NCBI GenBank assembly: GCA_022749755.1
Contig: CM040444.1
Location: 441,026-505,025 of the forward strand
Length of the DNA: 64,000 nucleotides
Direction of reading: 5' to 3'
From: Azadirachta indica
Taxonomy: Eukaryota; Streptophyta; Magnoliopsida; Sapindales; Meliaceae
Shown here: positions 10,019-22,200 of the stretch, piece by piece
Numbering within the stretch: the first letter of the stretch is position 1
Layout of the letters: each line of letters begins with the position of its first letter
The notes under the pieces: model-generated
Told to the model about the DNA's origin: nothing
Databases searched by the model: none
Seen by the model: the letters and a program-made list of their open reading frames with translations, nothing else
Translations under genes and position numbers: made by a program

Positions 10019-10403
10019 TGACGCAGGCAGGATAGCGGGTGGGATATAAACACATTGTCAAACGTCAAATCTCGTTCGGTTCTTTGACGCAGTGAGTTAG
10101 ATAAACGTTCTAACGGATGGGATTAGATGTTGTTCTAACCCTAACGACTCGAAACACGAGTGTCAAGATAACAATTCCATGAGAAACAAAATCAAAGGGG
10201 AATATTTTATTTAATAAAAGATTATTTCAAAACAATAATATGAGTTTTCTATATATAGTAAAAAAAACCTAACATTACAATTCAACTCAAATAAGGAAAA
10301 GAACTCCTATTTAAATAAGAAAATTAAGAATTAAATAACGAATTAAATTGGTAAAAATAAAAGACTTTCTAAACTAATTAAATTCTAAAATTGTCCTACA
10401 TCA
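10019..10403. mobile_element. Solo LTR, 385 bp, with 5 bp target duplication
   Basis: Starts TGACGCAGGC and ends CCTACATCA (TG...CA with inverted termini TGACGCAGG / TGATGTAGG). It is flanked by perfect TATTA repeats at 10014-10018 and 10404-10408. On the minus strand a TATATATAG promoter-like motif sits mid-way. Orientation of the parent element is unproven; no internal retroelement sequence is attached, as expected after LTR-LTR recombination. Confidence 0.85.
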
Positions 10404-10899
10404 TATTAGAGACAAATGATATTAACAAAAAAAAAGAAGAATAAATACAAAGAAAAGCCTACTAAAAAAATAGAATGACAAACAAAACTTTTATTTCTTT
10501 TTTTTATTTTTAAAAATATATTAAAAATTTTATACTTTTTAGTGAGAAACAGAGACGCTTACCTAACAGTAATTATTATTTACCACTTTTCACTATGTAA
10601 ATTTTGGTAATTACTATTACTTTAACATTTTAACAGTAAAATTTACTAAACATACAACAACATTCACAATACTTTTAAAAATAAAATATATCAAATATTA
10701 AATTGATTCTCTTGAAAATTGATTATTTATATAATTAAATATAAGCAAATTATTTTTTTTAAAATAGAAACAGATTATTTTAAAATTTACAACAATCTCA
10801 AAATAATTCTAAATCTTGTCTAAAGTTTCCTCTCAATCAATAAGAAAAATAACATTCCCACTTGAAGTTAATTTTAAAAACGACAGTTATTTAACGTGA

Positions 10900-12960
10900 A
10901 AAACAAATTTGGTTAGAATCCTTTTATTTTTTTGCACATATTGGGTAATTATTAAATTCATTATTTTTATCAATATTAACCAACCAAAAAAAATGGTCTG
11001 AATTAAAAGATTAATGAAATATATCAAATTTGCCCTAGCCATTCATCTCCTAGAAATGATAGGAAAATGTTTTGAAGAATCGAAATCATTCCCAAATTAC
11101 CAATATATTCTACATTCTCACTTATTTTTCCTTATTCTCTATTAGCTACACGAAATACTAATTAGAAATATCATTAATATGTTACAATATTATTCATACA
11201 TAATAATTAGTTACACTTATTTTCTCTATTTTCTATCTCCTTTTTCATTGAATTGTGTTCATTTTATTCTATTTAGGGTGAATTCTTGTGGGACCCAAAA
11301 TTCATGAGGAATTATTAAAAAAAAATGCATGATTTTTCACCTCACTCCATCTCAACAGCTCCTACGTTGTACCTCAACGACAATTTAATAATAATTTCAA
11401 AAAATTAAAAAGAAGCCAAACTTTAGAATTTTAATAAATAAAATAATGCCTACTTACAATATTGCTCTAGTTCTCTCAATAATGATTTTCTTTTCCACGT
11501 ATTAGGTAATTATCAAACTGCTTATTTTTATTAATATTTACTAAAATTTTTTGCTAGTCAAACTAACGATTGCACATAACGGGTAATTTTTAAAAATATA
11601 AAAAGGTGTTGGATATTAGACGGAATTTGAAGGGGTATCAATAATTCTCCTGATTTATCAAGTATATCAAATTAGCCTTTGACATTCATCTCCGAGAAAT
11701 GATAAGAAAATGTTTTGAAGAATAAAAATACAACCCTAGATTAGCAATGAAATTTTGAAGAATCAAAATACATTCCCAAATACCAATATATTCTACATTC
11801 TCGCTTATTTCTCGTTATTCTCTATTAGTTACACTAAATACTAACTAAAAATATTATTGATAAATTATAATAATATTCATATATAACAGTTGGTTATATT
11901 TATTTTCTCCATTTTCTATCTCATTTTTCATTGCATCATCCTAATTTTATTCCTTTTGATGGAAATTTTTGTGAGACCCCAAATTTATGTGGAATTATTA
12001 AAAAAAAAAAAAAAATGATTTTTTGGCCTCATTCCATCTCAACAACTCCTATGTTGTACCTCAACGAGAATTTAAAAATAATTTCAAAAAATTAAAAAGA
12101 AGCCACAATTTAATAATTTTAAGTAAATAAAATAATGCCTACCTGCAATAATGCTCTAGTTCTCTCAATATTGCTTTTCTTTTTCCATTTACTAGGTAAT
12201 GATCAAATTTATTATTTTTATTAATGTTTACTAAATTTTTTGTTAGTCAAACTAAAAATTGGATATAATGGGTAATTTTTAAAAATATAGGAAGGTGTTG
12301 GATATTAGACCAAATTTCAAGGGGCTATCGGTTATTCTCTCAATTATGAAGTATATCAAATTAGCCCTTGATTTTCATCTCCAAAAAATGATTAGAAAAT
12401 ATTTTGTAGAATCAAGATACAACCCCAAATTACCCATGGATTTAATATTTGCATTTATTTTTCAAATATTCTTAATGTGTTACACTAAATACTAACTAAA
12501 AGGGCTGATGTGTGCTTGTCCTGTTAGGTTGCTCATGAATTAGCCTAAAAGGCGTTAGGATGTTGTGAACTGGAGGTGGATCACCATCTTTCTTGAGCAT
12601 AGTCAAGTAAGTCTCTTCACCTATTTTATCCCTCTTGCAACTTTCTAATTTGTAAAATCAATAGTACCTTGGTACTATTGGCCACAAATGAGAAATCATG
12701 TGAAGGCATATGTGAAAACTATTCTCGTATGCTAACAAGACAAGGTTGAGCATAAACAACCCATTGATTAAATATAATTAAGATATTATAATATTATTGA
12801 TATATAATAATTAGTTATATTTATATCCCTTATTCTTGCCTGATTTTCCATTGCATTATTCTTAAATTTATCCCATTTAGTGTGAATTCTATTGACCTTG
12901 AACTCAAAGGGGATTGTGAAAAAAAAATGCATGATTTTCACCTCATTTGATCATATAGTT
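10900..12960. repeat. Tandem array, period about 690 bp, about three units
   Basis: Recurring landmarks: ggtaattattaaattcattattttta (about 10943, 11507, 12195), agaaaatgttttgaagaat (11063, 11708, 12397), ttattttctctattttctatctc (11217, 11907) and cctcactccatctcaacagctcctac (11340, 12026). Spacing is mainly 645-690 bp. A partial fourth unit lies at 12770-12955 (gattttccattgcattattctta, aaatgcatgattttcacctca) after an insertion. A 40 bp internal duplication occurs near 11710-11770. Non-coding and AT-rich. Confidence 0.8.
12496..12768 (-). other. Unrelated insert with open minus-strand frame
   Basis: Sequence at 12502-12768 interrupts the 690 bp array: the repeat stops after actaactaaaa and resumes with attattgatatataataattag. 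On the minus strand about 47 codons are open from 12638 to a TAG at 12496-12498. They include KIGEETYLTMLKKDGDPPP and HNILTPFRLIHEQPN, with higher GC than the surroundings. I do not recognise the protein. It may be a captured exon piece. The plus strand has a GTAAGT at 12607-12612, so orientation is open. Counterpart: 28271-28546. Confidence 0.35.
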
Positions 12961-13559
12961 GATACTCTGTCTTTCCTTGCAACCACACTATTTTTTGACA
13001 GTGTTTTTTTAGTATATTTTGACAAATTTCCCAGTTTTATTGTATCTTGTTTTCTATTACATTTGCTTAATTTTGTTTTCTGTCATACGAAAATTGTTTC
13101 AAGAAATTAATGGTATGTATATATCACTTGAATTCGCTCAATTTTGTTTTATTTTTATATTCATTTGCGAATTTGTAGTATACATACTGCATACTTATAT
13201 ATGTATATGTATCTGTAGAATATGTAGAGTTCTGAACAAAAAGATTAAGTGAACTCATCATGAAGCAGAGCAATTATTTAAAATCATGGATGCTAGTGTG
13301 CACATGTGTGTGTGTACATACATATATATATATATATATGTACACATATATATTACCCCTCAACTATATGCATTTTCTTATATTATTTGTATTTATACAT
13401 TTTTAACCTTTGAAATTATATCATACATATATAATAATTATAGTGCATTAATTATTCACTAATTATATATGTTAAATTTAATCTCAATCTTTAAAATACT
13501 GAATTGTATTATTTTTAATTTTTATGCAATCGAGTCCCCTCAAATTTTAGTATCAAATA
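12961..13559. other. AT-rich non-coding stretch with microsatellite
   Basis: No gene seen. It contains a TG/TA-type microsatellite near 13296-13350, with an (AT)n core at 13319-13339. The counterpart near 29074-29135 has a longer (AT)n core. Short open frames are chance products. Confidence 0.7.
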
Positions 13560-13940
13560 TTAGATAAAAAAATGTTGCTCAGCAGAGTGCGATTCACCAA
13601 ACACGCCGAAGCAGTTCTGTAGCAATCAACAAACAAGCTTGTACAATATGAACCTTAGGACTGATAAAGACAACTTTTCAGGCAGTAAACGGATAAGAAA
13701 TCAACGGACAAAATATCTATGGAAAAAATTGCGTGGTCTCCATTCTCCCAAATGGCAAGAGTTACAGCTACAAATTTGAACGAACAATATAATAGGGTGT
13801 AGAGCCAATTCGTCAAACTAAAGCCACAGCAAATTTCTTAGATACTTCATAATAAGAGAAGCAAAACGATCTGGATTGGCTCATCCACAGACCTGCGATC
13901 AAGCAACCCTATTTTCCGTCAGGATCAGGTGCAATACTTG
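13560..13940 (-). pseudogene. Possible last exon and 3' UTR of an unknown gene
   Basis: On the minus strand, after a possible 3' splice site (GATTGTAG, 13941-13948), the sequence encodes SIAPDPDGK and stops at TAG (13909-13911). About 350 bp of mixed-composition sequence, richer in GC than its surroundings, follows and looks like a 3' UTR. No upstream exon is visible. Counterpart: 29345-29725. A weak call, based on composition and splice grammar only. Confidence 0.25.
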
Positions 13941-13959
13941 CTACAATCAATCAATCTTT

Positions 13960-15160
13960 TCTTGCTGCAATACTTGTTTTCTCATATTAATAATAGTGTT
14001 ATTTTCAACTTCATTTTCTTTCAATTATTCCTAGTTTAGTTTAAGATATTAGTTAAAAATTTTCAATTTAATCAGTATTTTTTTCAATTTAATCTCAATT
14101 TTATGATACTCAAGGAAAAAAAAAGTAAAATTTTTCACTTTTTGGTTTATATAAAAGTATAAATAATTTATTTAAGATTGGTCTATTTGCATCCAGAAAT
14201 TTAGACAATATTATTATTCAAAATATAGATAACACGAGAGTATCAATGGTGTCATAAATCATTCAGGCGAGTCTCAAAATTTATTTTGAATACTTATATT
14301 TTAATTAAAAAGCTATTACAAAAATAGCCAAAGGGTAATTAAATTTGCTATTAAGGACAATTTAACTTAAGTATATAAAATAGTATTTAATCCCAAACAT
14401 TTTCTGATATTTTTATAACCACTGATTTATGGAGAAAGAAATATATGTTTGGAAAAAGTTAAATTATGAAAAACTTATTTTTTGGTAGAAATTATTTTAA
14501 AAACAAAAGTTTATGAGTTTGATGAATTTTTTTTATGTATATATAGAATTAAAATATAATCTCGTTAATAATCCAGTCTTCTTTTTCTATTTATGAGCTT
14601 CTTACTTTGTCAGTCTAACTAACTAAACACAAATATTAGTAAATAATTTTTATCTTAATTAATTTTCTTAAAAATCAATATCATAACATAAGATTGATTC
14701 ATGGGTACAAAAACTAAAACTAGTTAAAAATTGGATCGAACCAAAGTTGATTCTGTTTTTAATTTTCTATTCAATTATTTTTTTAATTCTATATAATTCA
14801 AACTAATTGGTGATAATTTTTAAAAACTACGTAAATTATATTAGTACATCTCTGTTTAACATTTAATTTACGATATTTATTATCTTATCTATATGTAATA
14901 ATTACCTCTCAGTTCATATTCATCCACAAATCATTCAAATATTGATCAAGAATTTAAAAGCATTAAGCGTCATGATAAATACTCAAAACTCAATATTAAA
15001 CTAAATGAAAAACACAATTTTAGAAATTGGATGTTTTAAATAATTAAATAATTGGCACAGAAAATAAATCTAGCCACACATGATAAAATATTCAAATTTC
15101 ACAAACATGAATTCAACAAATGATAACATAGTTAATCTTTTTAAGCATTTTAATTTTATT
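13960..15160. other. AT-rich non-coding stretch
   Basis: I see no gene, clear repeat boundary or promoter here. It precedes the partial gypsy LTR at 15162. Counterpart: 29745-30947. Confidence 0.7.
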
Positions 15161-15161
15161 T

Positions 15162-15357
15162 TACAGATGGCTAGCGAACATACTTTTATGCTTCGTTTTC
15201 ATGCCTTTCATGTTAAAACAAGTTAATAAATGTAAAATAAAAAAAATGCTTAAAAAGCAAAATAACGATTTAGAACGAACTAAATAACGCTAAGTATGTT
15301 ATTTAATAATAAATAATTCAAATATAATCATGTAACAAAAATGAAGATATGAAATAC
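15162..15357 (-). repeat. Partial gypsy LTR (first copy, before the gap)
   Basis: Matches 30948-31142 and the 5' LTR segment 35955-36157 (tacagatggctagcgaaca...aattcaaatataatcatgtaac). On the minus strand it is preceded by the purine run GGGGG, the expected polypurine tract. The element continues to the N gap at 15898 as 3' non-coding sequence. Confidence 0.7.
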
Positions 15358-15898
15358 CCCCAAACTTAATGTTAGCTCTTCCTCAAGTAAAAGAAAAATT
15401 AAAAGACTTAATAATACAAATTAACTTCCTTACTTAATGAATTTATGGCCAATGAGAATGTAACAAAATATAAACTCAATCATTAAAATATCTAATTATT
15501 AACAAGATTTCATTTGCTATGCTCATGTGTAGTGTGTGATAGTCATAAATTGATCATCCTCCATCATATCATTCTTCACATTATGAAAATATAGCATGCA
15601 TAAAAGTGCAGAACTCCAAATCTCACCAAGATGGTCTCACTCAAACAAGTACAATTGAAATTTAGGTTAACACTCAAAAGTATATGAGACAAACATTACG
15701 CTTAGATTTTTAATGGAAAAAGAAAACTCACATACAATTAAAAGAATAGGCTATTTCTGATGTGATGATGGTGATCTCATGAAAGGAATACTACTAAATT
15801 GATTTTCATGGAAATGGATGCACACTAATTAAATAACACACAAGATCAACATAGGAGTTTTCTTCAAAGTTGTAATGAGGCTAATGGGTAAGATAGTT

Positions 15899-15998
15899 NN
15901 NNNNNNNNNNNNNNNNNNNNNNNNNNNNNNNNNNNNNNNNNNNNNNNNNNNNNNNNNNNNNNNNNNNNNNNNNNNNNNNNNNNNNNNNNNNNNNNNNN
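15899..15998. other. Assembly gap, 100 N
   Basis: A run of exactly 100 N, the conventional placeholder for a scaffold gap of unknown size. It sits precisely between the two copies of the duplicated segment. Confidence 0.99.
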
Positions 15999-18769
15999 AA
16001 AGATAAGGAGAGCATGAACTATTTAAAGAATATGTCTGTGTTTGCGTTCTGCTCTACCATTTTGTTGAGAAGTGCTAAGCCAAGATCAATGATAAAGAGT
16101 TCTGTTGTTTTGAAGAAATTGTAAAAACTCGGAGTCTCTGTATTCCATAATATTATTAGTGCAAAAAACTTTAATAGAACAAGAAAAATGGGTTTGAATC
16201 ACTTTAGCAAAATCATGATAGATTTTAACCAACTCAGATCTATGCCTCAGAAAATAAATCCAAGTGTAACAAAAATAATCATCTATAAAAATAACAAAAT
16301 GTTTAAAGACTCTCATCATAATAATAGATAAGGGACTCCAGATATTAGAATGAATTAGATCGAATGGAGTATGAGAAATAAAGTTACTATTATAAAAAGG
16401 AAGAGCAGTCTGCTTTGTTAGATGACATGATACACAATCAATATGGTCTTATGATACAGTTCTCAAAATACCAGTAGAAACTAATGAATGAAGACGATTA
16501 GGTGACATATGACCCAAACGAGAATGCCAAAGACTTAAAGAAGGTGCTGAAGATGTAGACGCAACAAAACTGGGGAACAGAGTAATAAATGGATGAAAGA
16601 TAGAGACTGATGATCTCAAAGAAACATCCAATTTTATGGCTGTCCTAAACGTTTGACCTATTTTTAGATCCTGCACGTAACAACTAGAAGCAGTGAAAAG
16701 AACATAAAGACCAAGATTACAAAATTGACCAACAAACAAAAGATTCAGGGTAAGTTTAGGAAAAAGAAAAGTATTGGGTAATGAGAGATGGGATGAAGAG
16801 ATTTGACTAGATGACTAACATGCATGATAGATCCATTGGCAGTCTGAATAACAAGTAAAGTGGGTGGAGTAGATTTAGAAGAAAATATAGTAGAATCTGT
16901 AGTCATATGATTACAACAAGCAAAATCAAAATACCACGAAGATGTACTTGAGGGAACTGATGAAGCAATAATGGAATGATTACTGGATTTTTGTAAAAGT
17001 TGATGAAGTAGACATGCTAAATCATGTGTGGTAAGAGATGTGGAGGTAAGGCAGTGATGAGTAATAGCAACAGATAGTTGAGGAGTATGCTTTAGTTTCC
17101 CTTTACTTGGATAATCTTTCTTCAAATGCTTGGACCAACTTTTTGACAAATCTTACATCTCCTAATAGAACAATTAAGAACCAAGCGTCTAACCTCATGA
17201 CAATACTTACAGGTACAAATATCTTGAAAGATTGATAAAGTGGTCAGAGCAATATCAGTGCAAGGTGGATAGAGTAGTGCAAGATGAGTTTTTTCTTAGA
17301 CAAACATGTGAATTGCCTTATCAATAGTAGGTAGTGGTTTTTAATGAAGAAGTAAGGCTCAAGTAGGCTCAAAAGTATCTCACAAGGATATAAGAAACAT
17401 CACCAACTGTTACTGTCCCTATAAACTACAAATTTGTCTACATCTTCGGAGTTTGTCTATTTAGGTTTTAAGAGTAATAACTAATCCCATAAAAATTGCA
17501 TCTGATGAAGTTTGCAAAGAATCTTGTATTGATGTGACAAATTAGTGGCAGTGTAGCGATGGGCAAGGAAATCACACAACGCTTTGGCTATTTTAAATAT
17601 TTCAAATTGTAGATAGAAAGATAGAATAGAAGTATTCTGAAACAAGTAATGATCTAATGACTTTTTCTATCCCATTCTTCTAATTGATCAGCAAACTTCT
17701 CATTGGTCTTAGTTTTAGTCTTAACAGGTTCAATAACATGGCATAGCGCTAGAGCCTTCGTTACTTGAGAAAGCTAGACATAGCTTGAGCCCACAACACA
17801 TAATTATGCCCATCTAGTTGAATGTGAATGAGGTGAGAAATATCTAACTTGTCCATAATGAAATTGAACACAAGAGAGTAGGCTAAGACTAAACAATGCC
17901 TAGAAAACGGCCGTGAACTTTGTCAGACTAACTGGTGGCTAGAAAACACTAATGGTGACCCCAAAAGCACTAAATGAAGGCTAGTGAAGCGAATTGGACT
18001 GGAGGTGATGACCCACTCACCAGAAAATGGCTGGATTGAAGATGAAAAGAGACTGTGTTGACCGTACTTTGACTGAGATGGAATTTGGCCAAAAATCAAG
18101 AACAGAGGCCACAGAGATGATGGCTGGTTGATTCTGAGTCGAGTGGTGGTGGTTGTGACACTGCACTCATTGCCGATGAAAGAATCGGCGAGAAATAGTA
18201 GCGGTAAAACGGGCTTCTTTGTGGTGGCAATCGACGACAAGTGAACGGGAACGGTGAGGACTGACAAAACGGCCAGTATGTTTTGGTGTTGTAGGGTTAA
18301 GCGGTGTAACAAACAGATGACAAACTTGGAGGCGTGTGAGATGTACGCACAGTTGTCAAAGGTGGCATGTGAGATGTATGTGCAGCTACTGATGGCGAAC
18401 AGTGAGGAGGCAGTAACCGCAAAGAGCTAAAAGTAAAAAATAAGCAAAGAAAGCCACAAAATCTCGAGCCAAAAAAATGAGGACCAAATGAACCAAAGGA
18501 ATCAAGAAACTAAGGCCTAAAAACTCGGCTCTGATACCATGCGAAAAAATATGTTTTGTATTTTTTTTTTATTGTAATGTATATAGGTTGTCTTTGTATA
18601 GAGTTTACAAAATAATAAAAAGGTAAGTGAATATTATATAATTAATTGCGATAAATATGGAAATAAATCAAAAGAAATAAAAGAAAAGAAAAATCAATAA
18701 TTATGGAAATTAATATAGTAGAATTAAAGTGAAATCAGTCTTGATTTGCTGTATCGTTAACAACAACCA
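15999..18769 (-). mobile_element. Copia element remnant, second copy
   Basis: Counterpart of 178-2989: LTR 18540-18769, primer-binding site 18527-18539, gag and protease-integrase remnants. It has an extra stop in the integrase region (CAA to TAA, near 16449) and lacks about 40 bp of gag near 17500. It begins abruptly at the gap. Confidence 0.9.
18540..18769 (-). repeat. 5' LTR of copia element (second copy)
   Basis: Same TG...CA limits as 2760-2989, with the TGGTATCAGAGCC primer-binding site directly adjacent at 18527-18539. Confidence 0.7.
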
Positions 18770-19081
18770 TCGTTAATTAGTTTTGATACTTATTTTACCA
18801 GTAAAGATAGTAGCAATGATACAAAATTGACCACTCGAAAAGTAGCCCACCCTAGGCTTCATTTCACATTAACCAAAGTGCTTGCCATTTTTATGTTACA
18901 AAGTCACTATTGTGTTGTATGAATTGCTACGATCCATATATATATATATATATATATATATTTAATTAGAATTAATCATACAAATGCCCAAGTCATCATG
19001 TATTATTCATATAATCAAATGCAAATAGTGAAGAATAATCTGCAATAAAACACCCTTGCACTTGTACACATGGATTGCTAG

Positions 19082-20085
19082 TCATTCTGCATCCATTGTC
19101 GAAGACAAAACGAAACTTTTTATGACATGTTTAAAATCTTTCAATAACTCTACGAGATCTCCACCAGAACCGTGGCCTAGTTTACCTAACCAACGCACCA
19201 CTTTCACACCCTTTTGTTCAATCATTTTCAGAAACTCAATTTGACGGTCAAACAATGGATCCTCATTACCCCCAATCACTAATACCTTCCATCCTAGCAA
19301 CTTGAATTGGTCTAAGAGCTTTGACCCGCCTCTCGCCATTGGATTACAATACTCATGATCACGGTCGGCCCCAATTGGTAATGATAATTCCCACATCAAA
19401 TCATTACCGCTCAAGGGAAAAAATGGATTATTTGCGGACCTTAACTCAGATTCAGTCCTTTTGGCCCCACCAAAATATGGTGAATTCAATATAAGCCCTC
19501 TGATCTTCAATGGCAGCATATTATCAACCTCTGCAGCTACACGGAGTCCTAGCTGGTAAGCTATGTTGCCACCTGCACTCTCTCCCATTAGGAAACAGCA
19601 AGAAAAGTCGACATATTTCTGTAACCATTCATCTTGTGTTGCCTTGATCCAGTGCAACATTTCTATAGCATCGTCGTAAGCAGCAGGGAGACGATGTTCA
19701 GGGGCAAGCCTGTAGTCAAGTGATACAATCACAGCAGGAAGTTCGGCTGCAATATTTGAGCAGAAGTCATGAAATAGTTTTGTGGCTGCGCTTAACAAAA
19801 TGAATCCTCCACCATGGAAATGAACTAGGAGCGGAAGCTTGGTGGTAAAGGAAGAATCAAGTGCTTGACAAGGGAGGAATATACGAACCCAGGTGTTGTT
19901 TAAATGGTTGATAGGAACATCTTTGGAGAGAACAGTTTGTGTGTGGTTATCTGGATTTGGTGTAGCAACAGTGATTGGCAAATTGCTGTAGTCGCGCGTG
20001 TGAGCGTTCCATTGGCATTGGGAACAATCTGAAGGAATTTGTAGGGATCTATTGTTGAATGGGATGGGGCAGATTCTTCTGACAT
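19082..20085 (-). pseudogene. CXE carboxylesterase, frameshifted second copy
   Basis: This is the counterpart of 3301-4302 in the second segment copy. Two extra bases after codon 29 (plus strand gcgcgtgtgagc here, gcgagtgagc in the first copy) shift the frame, so translation from the proper ATG stops after 61 residues. Downstream the whole catalytic core remains open and unchanged, with HGGG, GESAG, the Asp and the His all present. The only other coding change I noted is Ile at the position of Arg140. A start in the shifted upstream frame would give a 337-residue open frame with an unrelated N-terminus; I do not think that is used. It could be a null allele or a sequencing error. Confidence 0.85.
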
Positions 20086-20155
20086 ATTGGATCAATTGAT
20101 GAACAATATTGCTTACGAAGCTTAAGCTGATTTACCTTTTGTCTTTTAAGGTAGT

Positions 20156-20164
20156 GTATATATA
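20156..20164 (-). promoter_or_regulatory. TATA box of the CXE copy after the gap
   Basis: Same TATATATAC and flanking block as in the first copy, so the promoter is intact although the reading frame is broken. Confidence 0.65.
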
Positions 20165-20932
20165 CATATTCACACACTCTAAAGTCCAAGCTCTTCTCAA
20201 AGATGAACAGTATTGATGCTCTAACAATTAAAAAAAAAAAAAAGAAAGAAAAACTTAAAAAAAGTGGTCCTTTGGTGTTTGGCTGCATGAAAAAAGAGAT
20301 ACAAATTTTATAATGTTGCAGCAATTAGACATTTAGAGGAGGCCTAGGAGAATAAGGGATAAGATCCCTCGTGTGATGCGATTGATAAATTTTGATCCTC
20401 TTTTTTTTTTTCTTTTTACGTCTTAAAGCCAAGCCATAGCAAGATGAAGATGATTCCATTTTAATTTATAACTAATCAAAATTTGACCTCATTATCGTTT
20501 AATTAATGATCTAGTAGATATCTAATATCGATTACCTGTTTTATTGTAGTGGTAGACAAATCATAAAGTGTTAATTAAATATTTTAACATAGAGAATGAT
20601 AAATTTAATATTGATATATTTGTCAGTTTATTACATCAAATAGGAAACTATCATTTGCCGCATGTCAATACACAATTTGTTAATGTGAAATGTGAAAAAT
20701 AATCCAACTACAAAATGTTGCATCAAGTCACTCCTACCTCAAATGAAGAAAATTTCCAATCACTAAACTAGCAAAACAGGACAAGAGACCAATGAGTAAG
20801 TTGTTCACAAACACATGCTTTTAATTTTAAGGTATTATTGCAAGACAAGAGACCAAATGTTACATGTGTGAATGTACATCTCGTTATTGAAAATTGTCAT
20901 AAATATGCTAGCCCCAAACTCTATCCTTAAGA

Positions 20933-21118
20933 CTCATATGCCCCATACAAATAAACTCCAGCTTGCAAATAATGCGTGTTTTTAATGAATTTTTTTATAT
21001 GCATGTGCCCCACACAAATAAAGTCAAGTTTGCAAATAATGAATGTTTTTTAATAAATTTTTTTACACGTGTGCCCCACATAAATAAATACAAGTTTGCA
21101 AATAACAAATATTTTCTT
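20933..21118. repeat. Tandem 60-66 bp repeat, second copy
   Basis: Identical arrangement to 5150-5335 within the second segment copy. Confidence 0.8.
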
Positions 21119-21365
21119 TTAAAAAGAAAGACATACATATGAAAAGGTTTACTTCATTTTTTGTGGTTTGTTAACTCAGTAAAACGAGGGACTACTACCA
21201 TACAAATTATTTCTAAGTAACAAGTTCAATAAACGCATACCTTTTGCAAGCTAAAATGAAAGAGAATTATCTAAGTATAATAACTATGTGACTCTAGAAG
21301 ACAAAATCAATAAAAAAATTTCGTCGTGCTACATTTAATCGACAAACATCCAACAAATTGTTAAA

Positions 21366-22159
21366 GGGATAATGACTATAGATCCTATTTTTAAAATTAA
21401 ATGTAAAGTTTCACCGAAATTGAAATTATTTGTCAGTAAAACTTCCTCCATTAAATTTTCGATTACTATTCACTGTTGAACAATATAAAATAACATAAAT
21501 ACCCTTATTCATAAATAAATTTACATAAATATTCTTAATTCTCAACTTTATTAAAATGAATTATAAAATATATAAACATGATACATAAAAAAAATAAAAT
21601 ATAATTAGCATAGTTTGAAAATGAAAACAATTACAATCAAAATTAAAATGAAAAATTAACTTTATTTTTATTATAATTATATTGCTTTTAAATATTATAT
21701 ATTAGTATCAATTTTTGAATCAAATTTGCTAGATATTATGTTATTGATTTATTTTGAAACGTTCATTAGTGTAATACCTAACATATTTAATTAAATCGAT
21801 AATTCACACTACTATTTAATATTTAAAAGCAAATTTAATTATAATAAAGATAAAGTTAATTTCTCAATTTAATTTTGATTTTAACTGTTTTCATTTTCAA
21901 AATATATTAATTATATTTTATTTTTGGAGTATTGTGTTTATATATTTTTTCTATTTTATATTTCATTTTTAAAAGAGTTGAGAATTAGCCATATTTATGT
22001 AAATTTTTTTGTAAACAAGGGTATTTATATCATTTTATATAGGTCAATAGTGAATAATAGCTGAAAATCTAAAGTAAGGACTATCATTGAGAAAAAACTT
22101 TAGTTTGGATGGGTACTTCACATTTAATTTCAAAAATGGTGTTCAACAGTCATTATCCT
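21366..22159. mobile_element. Mutator-type MITE, second copy
   Basis: Same element and same flanking ATTGTTAAA repeats; three bases shorter through homopolymer changes. Confidence 0.9.
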
Positions 22160-22200
22160 ATTGTTAAATATATCCCGAGCATTATAAATCATGCAAACTG

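Larger units (their letters stand above)
178..15898. repeat. First copy of a 15.7 kb duplicated segment
   Basis: Base-by-base reading shows the same order and nearly the same sequence at 15999-31684. Coordinate offsets drift only from 15821 to 15775-15786 through short indels. The copy ends at the last base before the N gap. See the finding on an unmerged contig overlap. Confidence 0.97.

Noticed and set aside
19082..20095. A 337-residue protein starting at 20095 as the true product of the second CXE copy
   Set aside because: Its first about 30 residues are the out-of-frame translation of the normal N-terminus; it results from the 2 bp insertion.
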